Positions 9,878 through 22,259 of a stretch of DNA of 64,000 nucleotides are shown here, one piece after another. Source of the stretch: Psettodes erumei (taxonomy: Eukaryota; Chordata; Actinopteri; Pleuronectiformes; Psettodidae). The first letter of the stretch is position 1. The number at the start of each line of letters is the position of its first letter. The stretch covers positions 2,017,001 through 2,081,000 of the forward strand of contig JAFBJZ010000969.1 of NCBI GenBank assembly GCA_016785225.1, written 5' to 3'. The notes beneath the pieces are model-generated. The model was not told the origin of the DNA, did not search any database, and was given only the letters and a program-made list of their open reading frames with translations. The translations under genes and the position numbers were made by a program.

Positions 9878-12100
9878 TTTCAGTGCCACAGATTAAATGG
9901 GAATTGATGACAGATATAGCCAAGACTCACAGTCTTGCCTCAGTGTTTTGTGCACAGATAATGCAACTTTCTTTTTCTCTGAATCTCTTGTTGTATCAAA
10001 TTTTTTTTTCTATTTAAACCTATTTACACTTTTAAAAAACATATCTACTGTGTCCATCTGGGGCAGCTGTTCATCATTGTGACTTGTCAGGATGATTTGT
10101 GTATTTTAATTAAGGCTCTTGTATGGAGATCACAGGTTGTGCATCTGCCAACATTGCCAATTCAGTTCCAAGTACAAAAAAAAAAAAAAAAAAAAGCAGC
10201 TCGAAGCGGTGATAGAAATCACAGATGGACTCATATGGTAATCTTCACATTAATATAAAACAGGAGATCATTTCATTACTTCAGAGCCATGAGTTTTGGA
10301 ACGTTTACATTTGCCTTGCCGTCATGGAGGAACCATGTGTCACTTAACTACTAAATATTTTCATAGCAGTAGTAGACTCTTCGGCATTGTTAAATTTTAC
10401 AACAGCAGAAATAAAAAGGAAAAAAAAACATAGATTTGCAAATGATAACTTAGCAACTGTAGCTAGGTTTATCAAACTGTAGTTTATGAGATTTCCAAAA
10501 GATTCTTTTTGTTGCATGTGCAAAAACAAAAAGTGTACACGTGAACACTGCATGCCTGGCTAACGAGTTACAGTCCAATAACAACCTAGCATTAATTCAG
10601 AAGCAAATAGTTAGCCTGTCGTTAGCTAACTACGTTATTTTTTGAAAAGCTTGTATCAATTCTCCTGATGCTACGAACTAGCACTTGTAGAGTTCAGGCT
10701 AACTTCAGCCGCTCTGTCCCACTCAGAAATCAAAATCTGTGATAAACAGCGACACTAACGTCGCAGAAGTGTTGAGATTACAAATAGAGAAAGTTAGAAA
10801 CTTTACCAGACAAGAAAATTTAAAAAAACAACAACTTACTAATACTTAAAGAGAGCGGCGGTGAGTTCTAGGTGTGGACGAAACCGAGTCATTTTGTTCA
10901 AGCAACTGCTGTAGCGTAACTGATTTGTGTATTAATATGGAAAATAAGCTTCAGGAACAGGCTTCATGCTGAATGTGAGATTATACCCAGCGAGTTACAG
11001 AAGCTAGGGAAGCAGATGTTCGCCCAGACGTGACACCATGGTTTAGCTTCTCTGGTAACGCTCATAGATGTTGCAGAACGTGTCTGGTCTTTGATCGGCC
11101 TAAATGGCGAAGATGTCACTCGTTGACCTCTGCTGACTTCCTGTGGCGGTCCAAAAGTGAAGCCATGAATGCTCAACACCAGAGCGACTTCTGCACACAG
11201 CTAATTGATCTCAGTCATTCGGCCGCTGCGTTCTTCCAAGGAACGTCGTCTGGCGCTGCCATCCCTGCACATGAAGAAATCTCAGCCCAGATTGTTCCTC
11301 TTTGTGGTTCCCTGATCTCCCCGCACTTTGCGTTGTTGAACAGATTCAGAAGTTCGCGCTTCAGGGTCTCCTGCTGGGTTCAAACTTGTTCCTTGCTTGT
11401 AAGTTGCTTTTTTGATAAAAGGTTGTGCACATTTCTGACCTGCCCCATAACTCGACCGTCGTTTGAACTCTCTCTGCTATAATGCTCTGGATAGACCAGA
11501 TGATGTCATGTGTGTGTGTGTGTGTGGGGGGTTCACTCCTTCACCCCACTGCTGCAGGATGTCAGGCTCTCCCTTCCATTACCCCCACTGCTTCCTGTTT
11601 CCTGTCTCTGCAGGAAGTAGCTCTGCGTTCACCTCCTGTCGGAGGGGGCTGCTGTATGACAGGACCGGAGAGGAGCTCTGCTGTATTAACAGCTTGTAAT
11701 AACGTTAGCAAGACTGTATGAGGTCATAGAAAAAACAAGAAAAATCTTTATCCCACTACATGAAGCACTTTTTTTGAGGGGGGCAGCAGCGCCACACAAA
11801 AGCAGTTTCTAAGAATAAAAGAGACAATAAAGAAAACTTGAAAGCAGGGTAGAAAAAAAATGACGAACATGAAAGGAAAACATCAAACGTGAGGTCAAGG
11901 ACAATGACTCAAAGATCATTCCAGCCTCTGTTCTGGATTAAATGTGGGATCTGAATTTTCCCGTTTGGGAGGAAGCTGAATTGTGTTTTTGTCGATTGGA
12001 GCTTGGTGACAGTTCCACAGCTCACAGGAAAGAGAGAGAATGACCTCTGACCCCGGGTAAAGCTGCCTCTCCTTTTAATAGACGCCAGGGTCCGACACAT
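8216..12100. other. non-coding, GT-rich simple-sequence region
   Basis: This stretch holds short GT arrays (8324-8344, 8505-8535, 9835-9876), cryptic GT-rich sequence at 9510-9740, a poly-T at 8759-8778 and a poly-A at about 10176-10195. Between 10.5 and 11.2 kb, motifs such as GTTAGCTAACTA suggest a degraded repeat that I cannot assign. No exon is supported. Confidence 0.5.
9835..9876. repeat. (GT)21 microsatellite
   Basis: This is an uninterrupted GT dinucleotide array of about 42 bp. It lies in intergenic DNA between sox18 and xkr7. Confidence 0.95.
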
Positions 12101-12345
12101 ATCATTTTATTTTTTCTCTCTCTTCCTCTCACTTCCCCTTCATTTTCCTCTTTTTCTTTTATCTTTTTTCTCTGCTGCTGTTCATGTCCGCCTTTCCTGC
12201 TCTCTCATCCCTCTCTCCTCCCTGTCCGCTGCAGGATTCCCCCTTCTTTTTCTTTTCACGCTTCTTTCACCACTTCTTCTTCTCTTCAGTTTTTCTCCTC
12301 TTTCACTCCTCCCTTCCCTCTTTCATCATTTAAAAGTTTTGACAT
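12101..12345. repeat. CT-rich low-complexity tract
   Basis: About 240 bp of strongly pyrimidine-biased + strand sequence, a shorter version of the tract at 7.3-8.2 kb. No coding potential is supported. Confidence 0.6.
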
Positions 12346-12829
12346 GGTGATGCAAAGGGGTGGGGTTGATTCATTCGCTCATTCCAATTCATTCATATGT
12401 TGGTGTTTTTCAGGTGGAGGTGTTTGTGTTACAGATCTAATTTAAATTGGATTAAAATGCCGTTTTTGCTCATCGGTCTGTCTCTATCTTCATGTTTATC
12501 AGTTGGTTTTGGAGACGTTCTTAGATTTAATTGTTGTTTTTCATCACGTTCATCAAGGATAAAGAAAAACGAGACAGTTGAAACCCTCCACGCTCCTCAA
12601 ACATGACATGAATTTAAACTTTTAATTTTAAACGTTGTTTTTACACGCGTGCTGTTGGAGGCTCTGGGAAGCGCTTCATTTGAATCATGCGGACATCTTT
12701 ATTCTCCCCTCCCCCTCCTCTTGCTGCTTCCCTCTCTCCTTTTTCTCCTATCTATCTTTCTCTCGGCTCTCTCTTTTCACCCCCCCCCCCCCACCCCGCC
12801 CTCTCCTCGTTGGGAGCCAAGGTGTGGGT

Positions 12830-12915
12830 GTTAAACCTCTGCGGTCTGCTGGTTTGGTGGCCTTGGCTTTGAAGGGCTTGTGGGTTGCGGGTTCAGATCC
12901 CGGGCAGCTCTAACC
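12830..12915 (+). mobile_element. possible tRNA-derived SINE relic
   Basis: GGTTCAGATCC at 12890-12900 is one change from the Pol III B box GGTTCGAATCC, and is followed by a CCGGGCAGC stem-like sequence. An A box is not clear. No poly-A tail or 3' LINE-like tail is recognisable. It is a short degraded copy at best. Confidence 0.35.
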
Positions 12916-14149
12916 ACTAACCTTGACTGGTGGAACCCATCTATCACCGTGGCAACAGTCGAACCAGCCAATCGGGGAGCCAGAATCTGAGTCAGCAGGA
13001 ATCCAGAGGAAAAAAAGTGCAGTTTTTATTCTATTCTAGTCATTTGTCTCAAACCGTTTGTGTCCATTTTTCTCCTCTTTTAATGTCTCACTCCGACGTT
13101 TGTTTTAGCACTTTGAAACGCGTGGCAAAATGGGATGAATGGAAAAAAAAGAAAATACCAGCCAGATATATTCCTTCAGAAAGAAATTGAGAGAAAATGA
13201 GCATGACAACATAGGAAAACATCAAATCTGCCACGAGAACAAAAATGTCAAAAGTGAAGGAAAAGAAAAATAAAGACAGAAAAGTGATAATAAAGATTGA
13301 AAAGACAAAACTGAAGAAAAAACAAAGTTTAGACAAATACCAAACATAGGAAATGGGAAAAGGTGAAAAAATGTGAAACAATGGGAGATTAAAGTCGCTT
13401 AACGTCAGAAAACATCTGAGATGTTGGCTCCTTCTTGGGTTTACAACAGGGTTTAAACATTTTGTTTAAGGTTGGGTTGAGGTTTTGGTCGCTGTGTTAT
13501 TTGTTTTACTGAAACACACCCCGATTCACACGGTCCAAAATCTGTCTTGTGCGGTGATGAAATAAAGGCATTTAGTGATTTCATAGGAATCAATAGAAAA
13601 AAGTCTTGATTGGAGGATGAAAAAGAAGAAATTATTTCTCTTTCATCTTCCTGGGTTTTTTTTGTTTCGCCTCTTTCGTTCTTTTTCCTCTTTCCCACTA
13701 ATCCAGTTGCGTCCTGTCCCTTCATTTCACAACAGCATCAAAACAATTTGAAATGTCAAAAAGTAAAAAAAAAACGTGGGAAAAGCAGAGCAAACGAGAG
13801 CAAAAGGAGACATAAATGAAAGACGGCAGCCCGTGCGACAACAGATGAGGACATTTTGAGGCTCTCCGTGGTCTCCAACGTCTATTTTTAAAACCGATGA
13901 CAAAAGTACCCGTGCTATTTGGGGGACGAGCGGCTCCAAAACTTTCTGTTATAATTCAGTCCATTTATCTTTCTTGGCTCCCCTGGTTTTCCTAAACCTA
14001 CATGCATGTCTAAACACCGGGTTTATGAGAGCGCCGCCGATGTGGAAATCTCCTAAAATTAAACAGAATTTCAGCCCGTTTTTATATATTTGTCTGTTGT
14101 CGGTTTTGTCCGCAGTGTTGTCACTATAACAGGCACTGACGCCGCGTGG

Positions 14150-14187
<38 letters not shown>

Positions 14188-16030
14188 CGTGGTGACCCAG
14201 CATGACGCCGTAGAAAGCATCGCACACGGCTGCCAGCAGACAGAGAGAAAAGGAGTGTGGGAAAAAAAAGCCAAAGAGAGGGAGGGAGGGGAGAAAAACA
14301 ACCGTAGATGAGGAGAAGGGGGAAAACAGGAGAAAGAAAGAGAATGGAAATTATTGGCGATTTTTTTTTTCAAAACGGGGGAAACACGAAGAAAAAGAAA
14401 GAGGGAGAGGAGATGTAAAAGGACGTGAGTTAGCAAGAATAATAAAGAGGGAAAGTTTGTTTCTCGTTTCAGGTACTTTTCTCCATTTGTTTAAATCAAT
14501 AACTTCACTGTTCCTCATTGATGATTTAATGATCATCCGCTAAATATCGATGTTATATACATTGATGTTGATGGAATCATTGGTGACCATTCACACCCCG
14601 TCATCAGGGGTAATCAGAGGTTGCCCGGGGACGTGTGGACTGGACGACCCGCTCCACCCCCCAAAGAGTCCAGAATAGTGAAATCAGTAACGGACCAGAA
14701 CCAAACCACGGGCTCTGTCCTTATCTTTGTCTATCACTTCTTTTTTTTCTCCTTTCACACAGGAGAGTCAAACAGCTGATGTGCCGCTTGGTTTCACCTC
14801 CTTTCCTCTCAGCACGTTCCTAAGAACACTTCCATTTCTCCATGGAAACATCGAATCGCTGCCGTAACGGCGAGGCTGCCGGGGCCCGTTAAACCGGGGA
14901 GGACGCTTGATTTTAACCCCAACCCGTCACATAACGCTCAGGTGTGTGTAGGAGACGCGGGGACGGGGGGACTCGGAAAGAAGGAGATGGAGGAAAAAAA
15001 AACAAACAACTGAGACAGAGCGACCATCTTTTTTTGGTTGGTCTTGTTATTGTTTTTCTCCTTTTGCTCAGTTTTCCCCCTTCTCAGGTTTCCCCCTACA
15101 CTACGTTTCCCAACATATCATTGGCTTTGGTGTGTGTGTGTGTCTGGAGCCATGGGATGAAGTGTGTGGTTACCCACTGGTGTGACCAGGGACACAGGGG
15201 CACCTCTCTCTCTCTCTCTGTCTGTCCATGGCTCTCTCACTCTGTCATTTTCTGCAGCCTCAGTTTGACGTGTTATTTGCAGAGATCATCTGTGTCCTGT
15301 GTGTGAAAGGGGGGAAAAGTCCTCTACAAATTACCTCCCAATCATCTTCTATTATGCTCCCATTGGACTAATGCAGAGCTGACTTGTCTTGGCTTTGACA
15401 CAGTGAGACCCAGTGGAAAGGTGACATTCTCAAACATCATATAATGGAGATTTCCTGCGCTGCGCTTGGCGAGGACTCACAAAATGCCTGTGGCTGCGTT
15501 GCGTTGCCACGACCCGTTAGCGAGAGGACGTCTGAGGCGCTCCTTTAAAAGGCCCGGCGGACGGAGCCGGGTCAGAAGCAGGATCCAGCTCACCTGACCT
15601 AATGCTCATCAGCATTACATTCATGAACTTAAAACCTCCATCCTGAAAACACCATCCCAAATCCCATTTGGATGTTACTGTATCTCTAGGGGATTTTCAT
15701 ATTACCTGCCCTGGTTAGTGATTGTAATCCAGGGAGGAGCACGTGTATGTGGTTCATCTTTCACTTCAATCCCATCTCGAGTCTGGCACACTGGCGTTAG
15801 CTGTTAGCGTAGCGTATTCCTGTTCCCGTGAATGCACAGACTGCTGTCACTGGATTTCTCTGTTCATGCAGAAAACTCAGGCAGCTGCTGCTGCATCTTT
15901 TTTTTTACTGTGATTTCTAAGCAGATTTATGGATGTTTATCTGATATCCTCAGGAAGTGTAGATCCCCCCCAACCTTTTCAAATCAACGTGGTATTATGA
16001 GCTAGTTTGTTTTTGATCATGTTAGTTCAA
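12916..16030. other. non-coding stretch, no recognised gene
   Basis: Purine-rich sequence lies at about 14250-14450, a GT array at 14152-14186 and a CpG-rich patch near 14.85-14.95 kb. The part at 15.33-15.76 kb is complex, balanced sequence without obvious repeats and is the sort of place where a conserved non-coding element might lie, but I have no comparison to show it. Confidence 0.45.
14152..14186. repeat. (GT)n microsatellite
   Basis: A GT array of about 35 bp in intergenic DNA, followed by a purine-rich region. Confidence 0.9.
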
Positions 16031-16100
16031 GGATGCAAGGATTCAAACCAGCAACTGTTGAAGGCGCAGGCATCCCTTCACCACAGCTTCCAAACCCTCA
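16030..16100 (-). mobile_element. tRNA-derived SINE head, minus strand (relic)
   Basis: GGATTCAAACC at 16039-16049 is the reverse complement of a Pol III B box (GGTTTGAATCC). The following AGCAACTGTTGAAGGCGCAGG and CACCACAG resemble the minus-strand reading of common fish tRNA-derived SINE heads. The rest of the element is not recognisable. Confidence 0.5.
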
Positions 16101-17403
16101 AAATCCCAGAGTGAACCTCTTAATCAGCAGGTCCTGGATGAGCAGAACCACCAGCCCGACCTGCTGGAACGGAGTCTGCTCCCAGCAGACCTCGGACTCG
16201 CAGCGGCTGTGACGAGCTTCCAGGTTTCTGGACAGTGAGGATTTTTTTTTATTTAATTTTTTTTTATCACAGGTTTGATTCACAAGATGAAGAAAAACAA
16301 CAACCAGTACAGTTCACAGATGAAACCAGATCTCCAGGTCGAGCAGGAAAAGACAGAAAAAAGTAATTAATCATAATAAGTTATAAAATATTTTTTAAAA
16401 ATCCTTTAAAATTAGGTTTAAGAGCCAAAGATATGAAGCTGTACGTTTTACATCTGTCTTCATTTTCCTTACAGCAGCACTGGTTCTGTCCTTTGTGTGT
16501 CCTTTCCTGTTTTTCTCTGAGCTGTGATCTCCCCATAAGGCTTCACGCACACACACTCGTACACACACATACACACACACACACACACATACACACATAC
16601 GCAGTAGGAGGATGCAGTAGTAAACATCAGTGACGTCAGGTCGATTCGTGATCAACAGCAGAGGAGTCATGGCTAAGGTCAAGGTATCCCTCGCGCACAC
16701 ACATCATGACAGCCGGACACAAATTCTGCAGCTCGTTCAGCCTCGCTGAGCCCCCCCCCCCAGGAAGAAAGACAGCTCAGAGGAAGGAAGAGGGGGGAGA
16801 CGACAGGCCAAAATTATTCATTCGTTTATGTTTCACCTTCGATAGTCTCCTTGAGCTCAGGGTGTCTGTTCTTGCCGGTTTACAGACGATAGTCCGATGA
16901 TGTGAAGCAGCACAGTCACATCTGTACTTATTATCTTCAGGACATTATAAAGTAACATGAATGTCCTGTTTGCTTGTGCCGCCTTCGTGGGAAAAAAGCA
17001 GCCGGCTGCCTGAAATCTTAAAGGATTTTGCAAATGGCCGATGCTGCTGGACATGCTGCAGTCAAACTGTCGCATGTACAACATTTCCGTCCCACAGTGG
17101 CTGGAACCTGGATTACATGGTGCCAAAGTTAGATCCAGGGACCAGGAGAGAGGGGTCGGTGCTTTGAGCTGCATAAACAGAGCCGTGAAGAAGTTGCTCC
17201 TGCTTTCGCTGACAGGAGCATACTGTAGAAATATCACCTTACAGTCTGCTCTCCAAGGAGGTTATATTATTGGGTCGGCCTGATTGTTTCTGAGCGGGAT
17301 TATGTGATCTGGATCAGTGTCTGGATCCAGGAAATTTTTGAATGATTCTTCACCATAATTTCATATTTTGAGTCATATTTCCATAAATGAATGATTTGAA
17401 ATA

Positions 17404-17530
17404 AGTGGGGGCGACCCAGTAGCTGAATTGTTTGGGTGCATAGCATGTGGGTTCCCCGGTTCCACTCCCAGCCGGCCGAGCCGTTTGCTGCAGGAAGTGG
17501 ATGAATCGGAGTGCCTTCCATTCTGTAATG
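17404..17530 (+). mobile_element. tRNA-derived SINE-like relic
   Basis: The order GCGACCCAGTAGCTGAATTG, then CATGTGGGTTCCCCGGTTCC, then CCCAGCCGGCCGAGCC and TTTGCTGC resembles fish SINEs with an A-box-like start and a B-box-like GGTTCCACTCC at 17458-17468. It is diverged, and no direct repeats were found around it. Confidence 0.45.
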
Positions 17531-17539
17531 TTATGATGT

Positions 17540-18705
17540 CTGCTTACATGTATCTTGTTTGATGTGTATTGGAAACAACGTGCGATGGTTTTGGGTCCAT
17601 CTCGAATAGTGAAAAATAAAAGGTTCCTTGCTCAGCAAACCTGGAACCCAGAAACCTGGAAGCCACCGGGAGCTTCTTGGAGCTGTCGTGATGTTGTGTC
17701 TCTGGGGACGAGTCGTGGTTCCGACTGTGTGGTCTGCTGCTGCTTTTGGTCTTAGATGAACGGCAATCAAAACTTGGACCTTTTTTAAGAAACCGTTACT
17801 GCTTGACCCATGAGACCAAACCAGAACCCAGACAGCAGCTGCAGTTCAGTTCAGCAGGTGTTTCATAGGAAGTTCTGCCCACGTTGACACGAGTAGCAGC
17901 TCGAACCATCATGTGTTTGCTCTGTGGGCTGTACAGGCCCACACCTGAATTAATTTACCTGCAGCGAGGAGGTAAATCTGCCCATGAGTATTGTCCAATG
18001 TTTAATCGGCAGGACACAGAACCAGCCATGCCATTTACGGTTGGGGAACTGAATTTGTGACCTAATTAAAAGCCAGCAGTTAATCTGCTTTTCTGAATGC
18101 CACTTGTGTGGGGCTTTGTAAACCACTGGTCTGACACTGAGCTGTGCATCGTCCCATTGGATCAAAAGAAGTCAAAACATCTTTCACATTTTGGTGTGGA
18201 ACATGTGAAGCCGTATGAAGCCTGACCACTTTACATCCTGGTGCTAGTAATGAGAAGATTAAAACACCTTTTGTCAGATTTTTCTTATGTCTTTATCATG
18301 TTAAAATTGTTAAACATCAAGAGAAGATGGAAGAGACACACCAGGACAATGTGCTAGCTCCATCCAACCTTTTATTTTTGCCGAGCCCATGAGGCGCCTG
18401 TTATTGATTATCGCTGACTGTCTGTGATGAAAACCATTCTTAGCAGCTACCTCCGCTGACAGGATTTCATTAATCTGGAACCTCTAATGTCCAGTAATGG
18501 CCCAAAGGAGATTTGGCAAAGTTTATTTTGTTTTGTTTGCCTCCAACACCAATGCAAGTTTGGGTATTTGGGTTGTAGCTACTACATTAATGCATTAAGT
18601 TTTGGCATCATATTTAGTGAAATTACAAAATTTGTCATTGTTAGAGTTCATGCTGAGTCGTCCTTTGGGACAGCACTGGAATGAAGAAACCACCTGGTCG
18701 TCTGC
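17540..18705. other. non-coding stretch, no recognised gene
   Basis: Mixed-composition sequence without exons. A segment at 18040-18115 contains TAATTA and other AT-core words in otherwise complex sequence. I see no clear repeat or RNA gene. Confidence 0.4.
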
Positions 18706-18709
18706 TAAA

Positions 18710-19095
18710 TCTGCCTGGTCCGGGTCCCAGAGGTCCTTAGTCAAGTCCCATGTCAAGATCATCCAATCCTGAGACACATCCTTCATCAACAAGATTCAAA
18801 TTAAGTCTAAAGTAAACCCCATCAAGGCCTGAGCTGTGTCCCAAGTCTAAATAATGTCCCAGGACAAAACTGACAATGTCCAATCTAGTCTAGAGAAACA
18901 AGACAAACAAGTTCCAAATCAAATCCCACATCAGGTCTGAACCAACAAGTTCAGAGATGTAAGTCAGGCAAGAGTCAGTGCAAAAAAAGTTTGCACAAAC
19001 ACCAGTAAGACCAAAGCCAGTTCCTAAGTCAACACCAACAAGTCCTGAACCATGTCCAAAGACAAGACCAACAAGTCCCAATTTAGGTCCCTATT
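18710..19095. repeat. degenerate tandem array with CAAGTCC-type units
   Basis: The words CAAGTCC, AACAAGTCC, CCAAGTC and ACCAACAAGT recur about every 20-60 bp over nearly 400 bp, for example near 18740, 18839, 18909, 18950, 19037 and 19070. The units are too diverged for a clean period. Fish genomes contain minisatellites built on AAGTCC words, and this looks like an old decayed one. A 63-codon frame in it on the minus strand is an artefact of the repeat. Confidence 0.6.
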
Positions 19096-19099
19096 ATTA

Positions 19100-20095
19100 T
19101 GCCCCCGTCATAATCCCATCATCTGTCGTCTGCTTGAGGGGATTGAGTCATTGTTCTGCAGCTACAGTAAATCTGGATTCCTGAGACTGAAGTCATAAGT
19201 CAAGGCGCAAATCATAAACTTTTGAGCTGTAAACCAGTCATCAAGGGTATTTGTATCTGACTCTGGTCCAGGCTACGTGGCTTCAGTCCACACCTTTTGA
19301 AAATGAGTGTATAAGATCAGCAGCAGCTGCTTCCCTTTAAAGATCCACTCAGTTACAGAGAGCACAAGTAAATGAAACGGCGGCCGAAGCTTACGTTTGA
19401 AGCCAAGAGAGAAAAGGCACCAGAAAAAAGAAAAGTGCGGCAGCGTGAAGACACTATCCAGTCTGTCTTTAGTTTGCTGATCCTCTCAAGTGGGTGAGAT
19501 GTTTTCAGTCCTAGCTTCAGCGCATTTTCACTCCTCCAGACCAAATGACTTAAACACTGTTTGGTTTGGACAGCAGGCAGTAAGAAATAAAGTCAGAGTG
19601 CTTAAAGTTAAATCAACCAGTACTTTGCTCAGGTTTGGGTCCCATCTTAAGCCGTGGGTTAGAAGCCATAAGGGCTTCTAGAAAGATCCAGGTTTTTATT
19701 GCTACTTTACTTAAGCCAAGAGATCCACCATGACCACAGTGTGTGACCTGGAGTCTTGGCAGCAGCTCATTTAAAGAACTGTACTGTATGTCAGACTGTA
19801 TATGGACTCCTTTGGGTCTCTTCTGGTGACTGTAATGATGTTTTAAAAAATAACAGCAGGGTATTTTTGTTGTTTATTGACAATATTCTATCTCATTAAA
19901 TACAAAATATCAGAGACAGAACAACAAAGCCCTCGTGTTGTTTCATTTAATAGCTGCTTGTGTGTGTAGTCACAAGAATTAATCTATTGATATTTGTTTT
20001 ACTTTCAAACTAATCAGTTTCAACCAGACACATTTTTTAAACAGAATAAAAACTACATTCACTCTTGAAAGAGTAAAACTTACCTGGTGCGAGCA
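19100..20095. other. non-coding stretch, no recognised gene
   Basis: AT-rich unique-looking DNA with no supported exon, RNA gene or simple repeat. Confidence 0.4.
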
Positions 20096-20099
20096 GATG

Positions 20100-20240
20100 G
20101 AAGTGAAAGGGATCGTCAACAGGGATGTGAATGTGTGAGCCAGATTTCATGGAGGTCCCATCAAACAGTTGTTGAGAAATGAACCTCAAAACAACCTCAC
20201 GACCTCCTGGATCATCCTCTTCATCTACTTAACTGATCAG
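20100..20240 (-). repeat. dispersed repeat family X fragment, minus strand
   Basis: Read on the minus strand, the segment gives TTTCTCAACAACTGTTTGAT followed by a CCATGAAATCTGG word, the same order of words as in the plus-strand copy at 48226-48545 (GCCATGAAATTTGG and GAAATGTCTCAACAA). From memory this is a very common fish repeat whose class I cannot name with certainty. Confidence 0.5.
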
Positions 20241-22215
20241 AGCAGTGAAATACTAACATCCCAAGTATAGCATTTCCCATTTTACTTTATATTTTTATTT
20301 TCTACTGAACATTTTGGCTTTTGTGTTTAAACCTGTAGGAACTCCAATCAACCATCCTCACAAAGTTGCTCAAAAATGATTTCAGGAGAAAAGCATCTTG
20401 AATCAGGTGTTTCTCAGAACATGGACGACAAACTTCAGAGTCAAATTCATTTTGTTGCCCGGAGCCTAAACAACTGATAAGTGTAAAGATTTCTCCAAGA
20501 ATTCTGTTCTGTTTCACACATCCAGACACACATCCCTCTGGCGTGACGACCCAATAATGACAGTGAGCAGCTCTTTAGTTTTCATCCAAACCAAACACCG
20601 AGCGTTGATGACTGTGTTTGAGTCATCTGCAGCTGGACGGACAGAGCGAACTTCGACAACACTGAGGCTGAAAGTTTATTTGTATGTCAGACCTGTCAGC
20701 GACAGTTACGATCTCAAAAGGCTTCAGAGAAGCTCAGGAAAGAAAACAGGAAATAAAAACAAACGCGCAGACCTCCCGAAAACCAGAATCTATGCAATTG
20801 GGGAAGAATCCTTCAAAACAAGATCACTCTGATAATGTAATCGCTGCTTAGCTGGGCCAAGATCCACTTCTGGTGAAAATTTCATGCACATGCCTTTTTT
20901 TTTTGTGTAATCCTGCTAATGAACGAACTGATTACATAACCTCGCTGGTGGCAGTGACTGAAGTTCCGCTTTTCTTCGCTGAAACATGAAAACAGCAGTG
21001 AGATCCAACATGTGAGAGGTCAGATACTGTTGAAATGTAAGAGGGTGAGTTTGACCTCCCGTTCTCAGCTCTAAACATCCTGTTCGGAGGGGGAACCCCC
21101 CACCCCCGGGTGCTGCAGTAACAGGTGCTTCACACACCATAATGAAGTGAACACATGTTCAGGTCCGGACATCTTTTCCTCTTTTTGCTGTTTACATCTT
21201 CCCTTCCCTTTCTGGAGGGTCACTTCACACGCTGCTGAGATGTGGGAATAATGGAGGTGTGGGTTGGGAACAGGAAAAAAAAAGACTATTTCCTCCAATA
21301 TGCACGGATTTTTTTTTTTTTTTTTAAGACAGCCAGAAGCGCATGCCAACAAATTTTTATCCCCACAAGCCTCCTTTGTCTCCAAATGTACGAGTGGAAG
21401 CCACAGGAGTGATCGGTATGAGCGGGCTTCTGCGCTCCAACCCTCACTTGATGGTCGGAGTGTCGTCACTTCTCAATTTACAGATTCTTCTTGTATATTT
21501 TGGTCTAAACACTGTGTTAACGCACAATATATCACGAGCTGCTCCTGGGTCCGGTTTCACAAAGATATTTCAGACTGGTCAGTTTCACAATAATTAAACA
21601 CTAGTGCTACAGAGTCTGACTCACTAATTTTCCCTCCTTTTTTCATTTTTTTTTTTTTACCTCAAATTAAACATGACTGACATTCTGAGAGATTAACTAT
21701 GTCAAATTGCTCAGATTTCTGGAAGAATTCAACAGCAACATGAGATTATGTGTGGACAGTTTTCTCAGTCAGATCCCAGCACCGTCCTCTGGGAAAGTCA
21801 CTGAATGCACAAAATTCATTCATATTAAACGTCATGTGTGTCAAGTTTACAGACTTATTTACAGAAAGGGGGATAAATAAATATAAAAGATGAAAAGGAG
21901 AAAGGGAGGAGACAGTGTACTCGCAGCAGAAAGATTTATAACTGAAGACATCCCTTGATTTCCATTAATCAAACAACATCAGATACGCAAACACTTCCTT
22001 TGTATTTTGATTTTATAAATCTTAATATGTAACATACGTTATATCAAAACATTTCACGAGGCTCCGGGCCTTTATTTTTACTGATCGAATCAAATGCAGC
22101 TGGAGTCTGTAAACTAACCAAACAAACTAAGACACAAGTTTCTGGATCAATCCCAGACAGCAACAAACCACAGCGGAGGCTGGACTACATATTGATATTA
22201 TTGTAATAACCCCCT

Positions 22216-22259
<44 letters not shown>

